This document shows, piece by piece, positions 39,161 through 49,885 of a stretch of DNA of 64,000 nt. The notes under the pieces were generated by a model. It had not been told where the DNA came from. It worked only from the letters and a program-made list of their open reading frames with translations, and did not search any database. The DNA lies in contig NC_090968.1 in assembly GCF_040807025.1 (NCBI RefSeq), positions 7,429,906-7,493,905 of the forward strand, written 5' to 3'. Positions within the stretch are counted from its first letter, which is position 1. Every line of letters starts with the position of its first letter. The translations under genes were made by a program, and so were the position numbers. The DNA comes from Struthio camelus. Taxonomy: Eukaryota > Chordata > Aves > Struthioniformes > Struthionidae.

Positions 39161-40211
39161 CTGTGCTTTAAAGAGCAGCAGCAGCTCTCTGCCCACTGTA
39201 ACGCCCCACTGTGTTTTAGCTGGTTTAGCCAGAGGCCGCCATCCAAATGGCCCTTTCCCGTGTCATGGAAGATGCCCGCAGCCCCACCGTCGCGCTGTGC
39301 ACGTTGAGGACGTGCTGCAGCCTGCAGGGGCTGGGACGCGAGCTCGGGAAGGTCACATCGCCGCGGCTCCAGTGCCAGGCCACACAGGAGGTCAGCACGA
39401 CTGAAAACCCTTGTTTTGACACATTGCTCTTTCAGGGTTTCTTATGTAAGAGACAAAAAAGGCCACGGGGATAAGACCGGAAGCAGCATGAAGGTTTTGT
39501 CCATTCCCTCCTGAAATACTTGATGTGCTGACCAAGCTGTTCCACTTTCGGGATGTTGATCTGGCCCACGCCTAGGCCACAAGGCAATGAATTTGCACTT
39601 GCAGAAAGGCTACAGGCACAGTCTCTGCCCGAGTCTAACCTGCTGCATGAGCAGCCACTGGCACCTCATCCACAGGGAGACAGAGTCAGCATTTTTGCCT
39701 GTATGATTTGAACCAGGCTTTGCAGCTGCATCACCTGCCGGAAGGTCTCTGCAGTGTATGTACGACAGTTTGCCTATTAAATATAAAGCATAACCTACAG
39801 GAAGGCTTGTAGTTAGGTAGTCAAGCTTGTAAGACAAAATACGCAGCTTGGAGGGTTTTCTCTTCCCAGAGTTTCTTTGCAAGCTAAAGGGCCAGCGCTC
39901 ACAGTGCATGCTCCCTTTTCACTAAAGCACAGTCTCAGGCAGACGCTTGTGATGGGGGAATTCCTACTTCCAAGGCACATGCTAATCTGATTTACTGCTC
40001 TTAGGCAGATGCTGATAACTTTCGAGCACAATTGCAAAACAAGTTGCTTTTCAGGTTGATGCTGAAGCTTTGAGAAACCAGAACCGAAGCAGGAGGAGTT
40101 ACACTTCATGCGTTGTTAGCAGAGTGCTGTACAGTCACGTTTCCACCAGAAAGGTTGCGAAGCACTTTTTAATATACATACATATATATATATATATACT
40201 TTTTAATATAC

Positions 40212-40243
<32 letters not shown>

Positions 40244-42450
40244 GCATAATCTCTTTCCCCTCCAACACAGTGTTGCAATAAACTCGCAGTTCTAAGACTA
40301 TTCTTTTTTTTGTTTGAACTGTGAGCATAAATAAAGCAATGTAGAGAGACCAAAATATCCATAAAACAGAGCTGACACTTGACAAGGATTCAAGGGCAGA
40401 TCTCTGGAACAAAGACAAGACTTCCTTGTAAACAAGGCACCAGCCTTTTCGATTACAATATTTAGGCAACACAATTGTTGGGAAACGTCTAGAAAGCACC
40501 ACTGCAAAACCCGAACGGAGCTGGGTGCAGGCACCTCTAGCGAGCTGCAGTTCTGAAAGCCTTCGGGGTTTTCCCCTTCTGTCAGGCTGATGCAGCAATG
40601 CCAAGCAGCCCGATTTCTGCCCCGGCGCGCTGTCAGTCGCTCGCTCGCGGGCTGCAAACAGCCAACCTGGCCCGTGCCCCCACGGGGACGTCGGCAGCGC
40701 CCGCAGCAGCCGCCCTCGCCTGGCCTCTCCTCCAGGGATGTTTTACAGCCCCGTTATTGCTCTTCTGAGTGGGAGCTGACGCATACTGCAGATTACGGCT
40801 TATTGGGGAAAACAGCAACTGGCAGAAGTTCAGAAACCTGCCGTAAGCCCAGAAACGGCAGCGACGGTCCCGGGAACGGCCAACCGGCTCCAGCGGGGCA
40901 CCGGGCTCCAGCCACGGGCACCGCTGCCCGTGCCCGTCCCGGGGCGGTGCGTGGGTCTGCTGCCGGCCGGGGCACGTGCGGGTCCTGCACCGCGCCGGGC
41001 ACCGCCAGCCCTCGACACTGCCCCTGGGCAGCCTCTGCAGGAGGTGAGGCCGAGCCCTGGGGGGGACATGCAAAAAACACGCCAAAAAAAAGACTACCGG
41101 CACCGTGCGCGGGTCTCAGCGCACCAGCCGCCCCGCTAGCCCTTGCCACTCGGACAGCAGCCCACTGCCAGCGCTCCTGCGGCTCCCCGCCAGCACGGGA
41201 GGGCAACGGGGGCCACGGCACCGGCTTGGGGCAGCCTGGCAGCGGTTAGCGCGTGTGCCCACCGCTATGCATGCAGCCATGCACGTCCCCGTGCACGCAT
41301 CTGTGCGTGCCGCCACGCCTGCAGCCGCGCGTGCCGCCCTGCGTGCCGCCCGGACGCTCCGGGTCAGCGCCGCGTTGTGCTCAGAGTCAGGGCAGGGAGA
41401 GGGAGGCCGGGGAGCTTAGCACAGGACGGAGCAGTTGAAGGACCTGCTTTTGACAAGCCGGCCGGCGTCCCCACGCCAGCGAGGACCCGCCGAGGACGGG
41501 GCCGCGAGGCTCCCCTGCGACAAGCGCGCCGGCGGGAGGAGGAAGGCGGCGACCGCTTCCCTGGCAGCCACGCAGCGAAAGAGAGGGTGACAGGGAGCCA
41601 GACACCATCTGTTTTCTCCAAGGGACTCTTGTTACTGCAGGAATGAAATACACGGCTGATAGCACCATAATTTCAGCCTAATCTCCCGCATGATTCACAT
41701 ATCAGTTGATTCCCTGATAAATCTCCGCGCCGTACTGCCGGGTGTTTTCCTCTGCTCTGATTAGCTTTCTCCACTCAGCTCTTCTCAGCGAAGAGTCTCC
41801 CAAGCCCCGTGCTTATTGCTACCACGCTGCTCTTCCGCAAACCACCCCCCGAGAGCAGCTGCCGCGCTCGTGTGCCTGCTTTGCTTGGCCGCAAGATGAA
41901 GAAACGGAAAACAAAAATTCCAGGTTTCCCGCTACGGCTTCGCCCCGTGACCACGGCCGATGCATTCAATCAGCCCGGCGCCCCTCTCCGTATGGCGAGG
42001 TGAACGGGGCTTCCCTCCTCACCAGGGGAGCTGCTGCTCTAATTTGTTTCTGAACGGATCGCAAGGCAGCGCTGCCTTTTGCAGCCGGGCACCGAGATGC
42101 GCCTCGCAAACGGCAGTGCCGCTGCCCGCGCTGCCGGGCTGGGAAAGGGCCTTGGTGCTGCACGCTGCAGCACGCAGACGGGCGAATAAGCCGCACGCTG
42201 GAGGTCACAGTCAGCTTTCAGGCTGAGCGCAGGGGAGTGAAGGACCCTTTCCATCACCGCGTGACTGAGGCGCACCCGCTCTGGGTGCGCTCGAGCGCTC
42301 GCAGCGCTGCGCGGTTAGAGGAGCCCCCCGAGTCTGCTCAGCATCACGGCGTCTGCTAGACCACCAGCCCCAAACCTCCGGGGAGCGAAACCACCGCCGA
42401 GCCCCGAATCTGGTCTGGATCACGCCAGGCCCTTAGCAGATACCTCAGAT
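39161..42450. other. Intergenic region
   Basis: AT-rich from about 39480 to 40600 and CpG-rich after about 40650. A decayed purine-pyrimidine stretch with gcatgc and gcacgc words lies at 41258-41352 and may be a small relative of the 38.8-kb array. No gene recognised. Confidence 0.45.
40171..40245. repeat. Duplicated (TA)n microsatellite
   Basis: Two copies of a segment starting ctttttaatatacat and running into (TA)n, about 34 nt apart; the second ends in a short (CA)n. Confidence 0.88.
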
Positions 42451-43260
42451 CAGCTAACGCTCGCGGGGACCCCTGCGCCCCGGCACCGCGGGTCGCCGCC
42501 GGTCCGTCTCCAGCCTGGCCGCCTCGGGGACGGGCGACAGGAGGCGGCCGCCCGGCCGGGGGGGGACGGGACGGGACGGGACGGGGCCGCCGCGCTGCAG
42601 GAGCGGCTCCCGGCGCACCGCGGGGGCTGGAGGCCTCGCCGAGGGGCGCTGGGGACGCGGCCCAGCCCCGCGCAGGATGTCCCGCGGCGCGGACAATGCG
42701 CCGGCCGACAGCTGCAGACGTTGCTGCCCTCGCCCGCCCCGGCCCGGGGACCTTCAGGAAGATCAGGCAGGAAATTCGGCGCAGAAAGAAAAAGTTGACT
42801 CGTGTCGGGCAGCCTCAGCTGTCATTACCCGGCCCAGACTCGCTGGCGCGGGAGGCAGAGTGGGAGGCGGCGTACCCCAGCTCCCGCGGAAACAGCAGCG
42901 CCTTGTCAGCAAGGCGGGGAACGGGGCGGCGAGGTGCCCCCGCGGGAGCCGGTCCAGCCGGCACGGCGCGCCGCCCCGTCCCGTCCCCGGGTGCCGCCGG
43001 GCGCCCCCGCGCCGCGCACCCCAGGGCGCCCCGCCTGCTCCGGGCTGCGCCCCGCGGGACGCTGCTGCGGCCGTGCCCGCGCAGCAGGGCTTGCAGCGGC
43101 CCCTCGCCCCCCGGCTGGACCCCCCCGACAGCGCTCGCCCCTGCCTGCTGCTCGCGGCTCCGGGAAGCCGCCCGCCGCCCAGGGCAAACCCTTCACTCCT
43201 CACGCCCTGGCGGCCCCAGCTTAGCTTTGCTGCGCGCAGCGTTTCTTTTAAAGGATGCTG
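42450..43260. promoter_or_regulatory. CpG island of unknown ownership
   Basis: Very dense in CpG and G/C runs, with a five-run G tract at 42558-42586. No recognised gene starts here. It may be the promoter of an unannotated non-coding transcript or a distal element of TCIM. Confidence 0.45.
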
Positions 43261-46200
43261 GCTTCAAAAAGCGCCGGAGGTTTCTGTTTCTGATCTGTTT
43301 TTCCCCCGGGAATGCCAGCGTGATTTACTCACTGTAACTGACTATTCATTATGTCCTGCGCTGCGTTATTAACTCAGCGACTGTACAGTTAGCAGAGAAT
43401 TTATGGGAAGCGGGGAGACATCAATTATCAGTAACACCACAAACTTTACTCTTATATGGTCTCCGTGCACGGCACGAGGGTGAGCTGCCGCGGCGAAACA
43501 GCGCTATCAACACCGACGGGCAACGACAGCGCCGGCTGCAAGGTGCTGTGCCCCGGAGCGGTTTCCCCCCCGGCCGGGGAAGGAGCCCTCCCGGCTGAGG
43601 CCAGCCCAGCCGGCGTCCGCGGCGTCGCCGGCCGGTGGCCCACTCGCCTGCAGGGACGCCCGCGCCGGGAGCCGGCGGCTGCAGGACCAGCCGGGGCCAC
43701 GACAGGCTCTCGCTTTGCAGCCCTGGCGCTTTTTACGGACTCCTCGTCCTGCACCGACGCCTTGCAAATTTCTTATTTTCTTCAATTTTCCCTCGGCCTG
43801 TGCCGCCCTTAAAATAGCGAGAGGACTACAGAGACCCTCTTCACCCTCGCGGTCGCCGGCGACAAGCCCCTGGGGTCTGCCCTCCGCCGGGCTCCTGGCC
43901 AGGCCACCTCCTTTCCGCCGCCTCCCCTTTCTTTCCCTTCCCTTGGACCTACTACTGCTCGTCGGAGAAAACGAGCCCTCCGGTTCTGAACAACGGCCCT
44001 TTCCTGTCACTGAGCTGGATTTTTCCTGAAAGGGGTGATCAGACCCACGTTTCCCAAAGTGCCTGTAGAGCGGAGGCATTAGTTAAGAGCGAAGGAAACG
44101 GGGCACGGGGCTGAGGGAGCCCAGGAGCCCCCGGCTGGAACCGAGCGGCTGCAATTCATAAAACGTGCCAGGGCTGGGGTGCAGGATTAGTGCTGCGCCT
44201 GATATAACAATGCATGTCTTAGCAGCCCGGCAGCCAGCACCTCATTTAGTTTTCATGGGAATGTATAAAGAAATGTATTGAGCAGACATGGTGGCACATT
44301 TTTTCCCCATTAAAAACTTTTCAGCTGCAGTTCAACCAGCTTAATCATGTCTTCCAGGGGCTGAAAAATGATAGCTTTTTTCTTATTTTTTAAGCAGGCA
44401 GCTGTGTGAGCAGAATTATCTCTAGAACTGAACTGATTTTCTTTTTTAACTTTCCAGCAATTGAGTTGTAGCTGAACTACCACTACAATCCATCACACTC
44501 TACCACGCATCTAAACTGGAGGCCGCAAGACAAGTCACAGGCAGCATGCACAGTCAAGTTAATTTTTCCTGTTTTGTAAGCAGAGCACCGAGCACAGCTT
44601 TGAGATCTGGAGACGAATGCTCCCAGACGCTCTATTAAAGAAACAACAACCAAAAAACCCCACAAGCAAACAAACAAAAATCCACGAAAAACCAGACAGA
44701 GCCTGTGCTGTAAAGAAAGAGCCAAAACTGCGACGGGGCTGACAGCAGATGTCAGCAGCGGTAGGAGGAAGCTGGAGAGCTGGCCAGGCACGGCCATTCG
44801 GCCGGGGTGTCTGACAAATTCTCAGGAATTTGGATTCCACGAGGAACATGATGAACTGGCTCCTCTTTGACCTTACAGCAATCTCACAGCTATTTCTGCA
44901 TGCAGAGCACTAGATCTCCAGATACCTTTCCCAGGCGAGAGCAAACATATCAAGAGCTGTATTTATTGTTCCTGGGAAGGGAAGGATTCTCCAGCCAGCA
45001 AGGAAAGGGGGAGAAGCGAAGGCTGCCAGTGACTGAGACAGTCTGGCCCCCGAGACATGATCCTTCCTGAATCTTTCCCTCCATCAATTGCTTGCTCTGA
45101 CTGCCAGGCCTGGAGGATGGCTTAGCCCACGCTAAATCACAAGCGCTTCAGCTTCGAAAGCTTCAAGGCCGCGCTCTGGGACGAGATGAATGTGGTTGGC
45201 AAGCGGCACTGCCGACTGCTATAAAACGAGCCCCCTGCACCTTCAAGCCAAGAACAAACCTGCCTGTTCCTCAGCCAGGAGAGCTGCAATAGCTGCCATA
45301 TCACAAGTGAGTCCCCTTTTAAAAAGCAGACTACGCTTAGGGATGGGGCTAAACGAGTCTGCGGCGATGGTGAGAACAGGAACTTGGAGCCTTCTACTAA
45401 TGCATGAAGCAGAGCATTTATGTTTCAAGAAGCAATTACACGCTAATAGCAGGAGTGCTATGATAGAAAGCGCATCTTGTCTAAAGACTTGCCCCAACGC
45501 AAAACATGAATAATTCTTCTTAGGCGTCACTGGGAAAGCAGTATTTAATGAATGATATAAACAAAAAGTACTGGAATAAACCAGATGAGGCAAGCTTCAT
45601 CTCCCTATCAGAACTGAATCGACTAAATTTATACTGCGTGGGGAGAGACACTTATACTAAGGGGCAAAGACATTTGTTACTGCTCTGTGCAAGATGAGCT
45701 CGCAAGAAAATGCATGCTTCATCTTGGCAGCTTTCTGATGTCTTACTCCTAAGGCATCAGCTTTATTCTTGGTTTCCATGGCATACACTTTTCTGAGCTT
45801 GTATCTTCCACAAATGTTGCTAATTTATTCTATCAGCCATATCTTTGTAAATACCTGCAGAATACTTCCATGTGCAATAAGAGCTCTAAGAGAACAGGCA
45901 TACGTTAACATGCTTCGGCTCTAGGTTTTGACTAGGGGAAATCATGCTTTGTGAAAGAAAGGCTCCTTTCTAGAGCTAAGAGATCATTGCTGATCTCCTG
46001 GCACTATTTTTTGTTCTAAGTTGTTTGAAAGTGTACTTATCTGCCCAGTGAAGCAAAGAACATTGAGCATTTCAGCCAGACGTTTTTAACACACAGGTTT
46101 TCCCCTCACCCAGCGCTTCAGGCAGCCCTTTGCCTCTGAGCAGGAGAGCAATAGCTGTGAGGTTTGTCCTTTCTACTGCTCTCCCCCTCGTATTTCATTT

Positions 46201-47500
46201 TGATGAGGAGTGTATAAAACATGAGGCTCTTTCACAGGCAGAAGCCCAGAAGTCAGCCACAGCAAAAAGATCCTGTTTTCAGGATGGATTTACCAGCCCT
46301 GCAAATGTTGAGCAAACACTGGTTGCAGCACGATTCTCTCAAATTCAGCAAAGTAAGAGATGGGCTGGTCTGGCAGCAGGAAGAACCCAAGGTTTTTCAA
46401 AAGTAGTTGTTTATACACTAAATCATGTAGTAGCTAACAGATACAAAAGAAATTTGGACAACAATTTAATCGGTAACCCTTACAATGAAAAGAATGCAGA
46501 ACCGGTGGAAAAAAATCACGGGCCCGTGCAGGGAGAGATCCTGCAGGTAACAATGGTGCTAAACAAAGTCCCGACAATGCAGCCTCCGGAAAACTCAGTT
46601 GTTTCAGCAGGATGTTGGCTGAATAAAGGGTACAAGGCTGAGACCAGGGTGTGTCTAGCACTTATTTATGATTTCTGAAGTCACAGATAGGAAAGTGGTC
46701 AAACAGTTAAGTGTAATCCACTCCCTCGTCTAAAGATAAAAACCCGGCAAGCCCTGGCCAGCAGGAAGTACACCGGTTCAGTCGTTATCTGGCTGCACGG
46801 AGCTGGCGACTACCGATTGTTCTGCTGGCCGACCAGCAGCCGGGCTTGCTGCGCTTACTGTTCAATAAGCGATGCCGTTCACATCTAAACCTACTCTTTA
46901 TTCTGCGCTTGCACAAATCCCGAGCACAGGGACGTCGCGTGCTCCTGCCTCTTCCACGGCTTCATGCCTGGCCAGGCTGCGGCCGTATTTGTCCTTGCGG
47001 TCCTCATCACACCTCTCCTGTCTGTCTGAAGGGACAGGAGTTTTCAAAGAGGAGAATACGGAGTGACAAGCCACAGGGTGATGTTACTTTGGATCTGTTT
47101 GTTGCTGCAGTCATATTCACCTCCATGAATCTCCTGTAAATAAGGGAAAACCCCTGGGGCCCATTAATTAAACTTCTCTGGGACAAAGTCTGTCCGTGGA
47201 GCTCTTCAGTGACAATCGGGGTTAAGGGGGTCATAAACACAACTAATAAAAAAGCAACTAATTTTCCAAAGAGTGTCTCTGCAGCATCCGGCTGCATTTA
47301 CGCTGGAATATTAACTAAAAGACCGCTGGCTCTGGCTCCCCGGCCTCCAGCGGCTGCTGAAACCACCGGCCATTCTGGGCCAGACTGAACAAGGCTCAGC
47401 TCTCAGTCCTGTTAGACACCTATAAACTTTTGCAAAGAGTCTGCATATTGGAAGGACGCTGCTTAGACCTTTGGCTGAAGAAAAGCTGAAGCGCGACGCC
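43261..47500. other. Intergenic region upstream of TCIM
   Basis: CpG-rich at about 43450-43700, then mostly AT-rich. AT-rich stretches without obvious repeats (for example 44200-44480 and 45540-46030) are candidate conserved non-coding elements. An unexplained 182-codon open frame lies at 46130-46678. Confidence 0.45.
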
Positions 47501-47511
47501 ACCAGATACGA

Positions 47512-47561
47512 GACGTCAGGGACGTCACTTGCAATATCAGCGCCAGGGCAGACGTATAAAA
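47512..47561 (+). promoter_or_regulatory. Promoter-like block: two CRE half-sites and a TATA box
   Basis: GACGTCA occurs at 47512-47518 and again at 47521-47527, followed by TATAAAA at 47555-47561. A CpG-rich stretch (about 47590-47780) starts where a transcript would begin, near 47585. It lies 0.85 kb upstream of the TCIM start codon. Confidence 0.5.
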
Positions 47562-48343
47562 CGTTGGCTTCATTAGCTCTGTTCACGCGTGGTTTCGGGC
47601 CGCGGCGGCGGAGCCGGCAGGAGGCAGAGCCGGGGGCCGCGGCGGCAGCGCGGTGCAGAGCGCGGCGGTGCTGAGCGCCCGCCTGCAGCGCTGGCCGGGG
47701 CAGAGGGGTTTTACTGCCGCTCTGCTGAGAGCCCGGCACGGCGGTACAACACCCGGGGTGCTCCCCTCCCGGGACGCCATGGGTCAGCTGCCTCGGCAAA
47801 CCACTCGCCGCTTAGGAAACGCGCTAAACGCGACCGGTGTCATCCGGGAAGCAGCAAAGGCACCCCGCACCCAGACCCGAGCGGCTCTGGCAGCTTGGTT
47901 GTGCTTCTGTTTGACCGAGATAGAGCCAAGTACACCTCTGTCTGCGCTGGCTCCCGGCAAACACCTCCGGCGAGCGTTGCAGTAGCCTGCTAAGGTTCTC
48001 GCCTGGACTTTCAACTTTTTATTATATGCAAGAGTCTGGTTTAGTTGGCCCAGCTTTTCTGAACGCAGTGCTTTTCAGAGCACGGTGAAGGCTGTGGGCC
48101 CAGTTTGAACCACGCCAGCTCAAAGTTGCACAACGATGTCTGCAGTTGTGCAAAGCCCATTCTGCACTGAAGCAAAGAAAATCATCCTTTGCACCACAGA
48201 AATACAATAAACTTTTCATCTCAGTCGCATAATGCAGAATGTCAGCAACTTAACTGTTAAACTGGCCTATGACTACTCAGCGTTGACATCAGCATGATCT
48301 CACCGCTGTAACTTGAGCCCTCAGGCTTTCTCTCCAGACTGCC

Positions 48344-48351
48344 TTTAAATA
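48344..48351 (+). promoter_or_regulatory. TATA-like element of TCIM
   Basis: tttaaata, about 75 nt before the TCIM start codon. This would place a transcription start near 48375 and give a 5' leader of about 50 nt. Confidence 0.5.
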
Positions 48352-48424
48352 GCAGTCTCGGAGCGCGTACTGCACCGATCCCTCTGATCAGCCCCGAAGG
48401 CAAACCCCAGAGCATCCGACGTAG

Positions 48425-48745
48425 ATGAAAGCAAAGAGAGGCACTAAAACTTCAGCCATGTCCACATCCTTGAGAGTGAGCCCCTCGGTCCACGGCTACC
48501 GCTTCGACACAGCCCTGCGCAAGAAAGCTGTGGCCAATATCTTCGAAAGCATCAATGAAGAATCTCTTCAGAAACTCTTCAAAAACTCCGGAGACAAGAA
48601 GGCGGAGGAAAGAGCCAAGATAATCCTCGCCACCGATCAGGACTTGGAGGAGAAAACGAGAGCGCTGATGGCTTTGAAGCAAAGGAGGAAAGACAAACTT
48701 CTCCAGTTCCTGAAATTTCGGAAATATTCCATCAAAATTCACTGA
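48425..48745 (+). CDS. TCIM: TCIM (TC1, C8orf4), transcriptional and immune response regulator
   Basis: Single-exon gene of 106 codons, the same length as recalled human TCIM. It shares long identical stretches with it, such as STSLRVSPS, NSGDKKAEERAKII and EEKTRALMALK, and ends FLKxRKYSIKxH. The protein is small, basic and largely unstructured, without signal peptide or membrane segment. In mammals it frees beta-catenin from Chibby to raise Wnt target expression and is induced with NF-kB signalling; that function is taken from the family. Its place after IDO is the mammalian order. The first ATG has a poor context (t at -3); Met12 (48458) has g at -3 and may also be used. A TATA-like element lies upstream and an AU-rich 3' UTR follows. 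Confidence 0.96.
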   Translation: MKAKRGTKTSAMSTSLRVSPSVHGYRFDTALRKKAVANIFESINEESLQKLFKNSGDKKAEERAKIILATDQDLEEKTRALMALKQRRKDKLLQFLKFRKYSIKIH

Positions 48746-49542
48746 ACTATCAAAAGGAACAGCAATGGAAGAGAATATTTCAGAACCAGACTGTTGGCGA
48801 CATTCTGCTGAACGTGGCATTTCCCACTGCCTTGCAAGCTGCTGGCGGGACGGACGGACCTGACAGACCGGCCAAGAGACTTCACCCCGGAGCGCACGCA
48901 GCCACACTGCAGCCGGGGGCGTCCGGGGGACACAGCCCCGGCAGCGGGGCGCCGGCAGCGCGAGGTCCAGGCGCCGTCCCCGACCGCCGCAGGCGCGTGC
49001 ACAGCCGGCTCCGCTCCCCGCGCCTCCGGCCGCCGCACCAGAACTCTATAAGAACTTGTTTACTGACTTCATCTGTTTGCTCTGTCTTTTTGAACTGGTT
49101 TACTTAGAGTTTAAAACTTTTCTAAGCCTCACTGTTGTTTGCTAGGATGGAGGATTCTGGAGATTGATCAGCTATTGATCATTTATAATTTTGCATTTGT
49201 TAAAATGCATTTAAATGCACCGTATGGGTGTAGTAGGTTCAGCCTTCAGGGAATGCATTTGCTCTAGAGGCACACTACATAACTGTATCTTTTCTTTCTC
49301 AAGCAGTATGTGTACATTATAAATCATTTGCACAAAAGCAATAATAATGACATTTTCCCCTTGAATTTACTGTGAAGCTCCTTAATATTTTGTTCACTTC
49401 CCATTAACACTAAATTTCATAATTCCAGTTCTTATTTGTATAGATAACAATAGATATTAGAAAGGTATTTCATGGTAATATTTTATGATAATGCTATTAT
49501 TATACCAACTATAATTTATTGCATATGGCAATCTGAAAGTTT

Positions 49543-49548
49543 AATAAA
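49543..49548 (+). terminator. Poly(A) signal 1 of TCIM
   Basis: AATAAA about 800 nt after the stop codon, in a strongly AT-rich context. Confidence 0.5.
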
Positions 49549-49863
49549 TTATAAAGGTATTATAAATTTCCTTGTCTGAAATGCTCGGTTCTCCGGGAGG
49601 AGTGGGGTTATGCTTTCCTGGTCATTTTACATAGATTCTGCCTGAAGAGCAGACTACCTAGCACCTCCCCTTAGTTACCAAGAATGCCAATTTGGAAGTA
49701 TTTTCTTAGACTCTACAGTGACACCTGGTTTCCCTGAAGTTCTGCCACCCTGTTCAGCAGTGCCAGGGTCTTACCCGTGGTTGCTCTGCTGACCCTGGCA
49801 TTCCCAGGAAGATCTGACACAATTTAACTATAAATCGAACCCAACTGTGAGTTTCTCCTATGT

Positions 49864-49869
49864 AATAAA
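49864..49869 (+). terminator. Poly(A) signal 2 of TCIM
   Basis: AATAAA about 1.1 kb after the stop codon, followed by a T/G-containing stretch (gatgtgctttgc). Confidence 0.5.
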
Positions 49870-49885
49870 AGACAATGATGTGCTT

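Larger units (their letters stand above)
48746..49885 (+). other. TCIM: TCIM 3' UTR, AU-rich in its second half
   Basis: From about 49100 the sequence is very AT-rich, with ATTTA-type words (49181, 49209) and TATTTAT-like runs. Two AATAAA signals (49543 and 49864) give two possible ends. The first 300 bases are GC-rich. Extent is inferred. Confidence 0.55.

Noticed and set aside
38524-39246. 240-codon minus-strand frame of repeated Ala-Ala-Gly-Ala-Val-Arg-like peptides
   Set aside because: It is the translation of the 17/18-nt tandem array, open on both strands in several frames.
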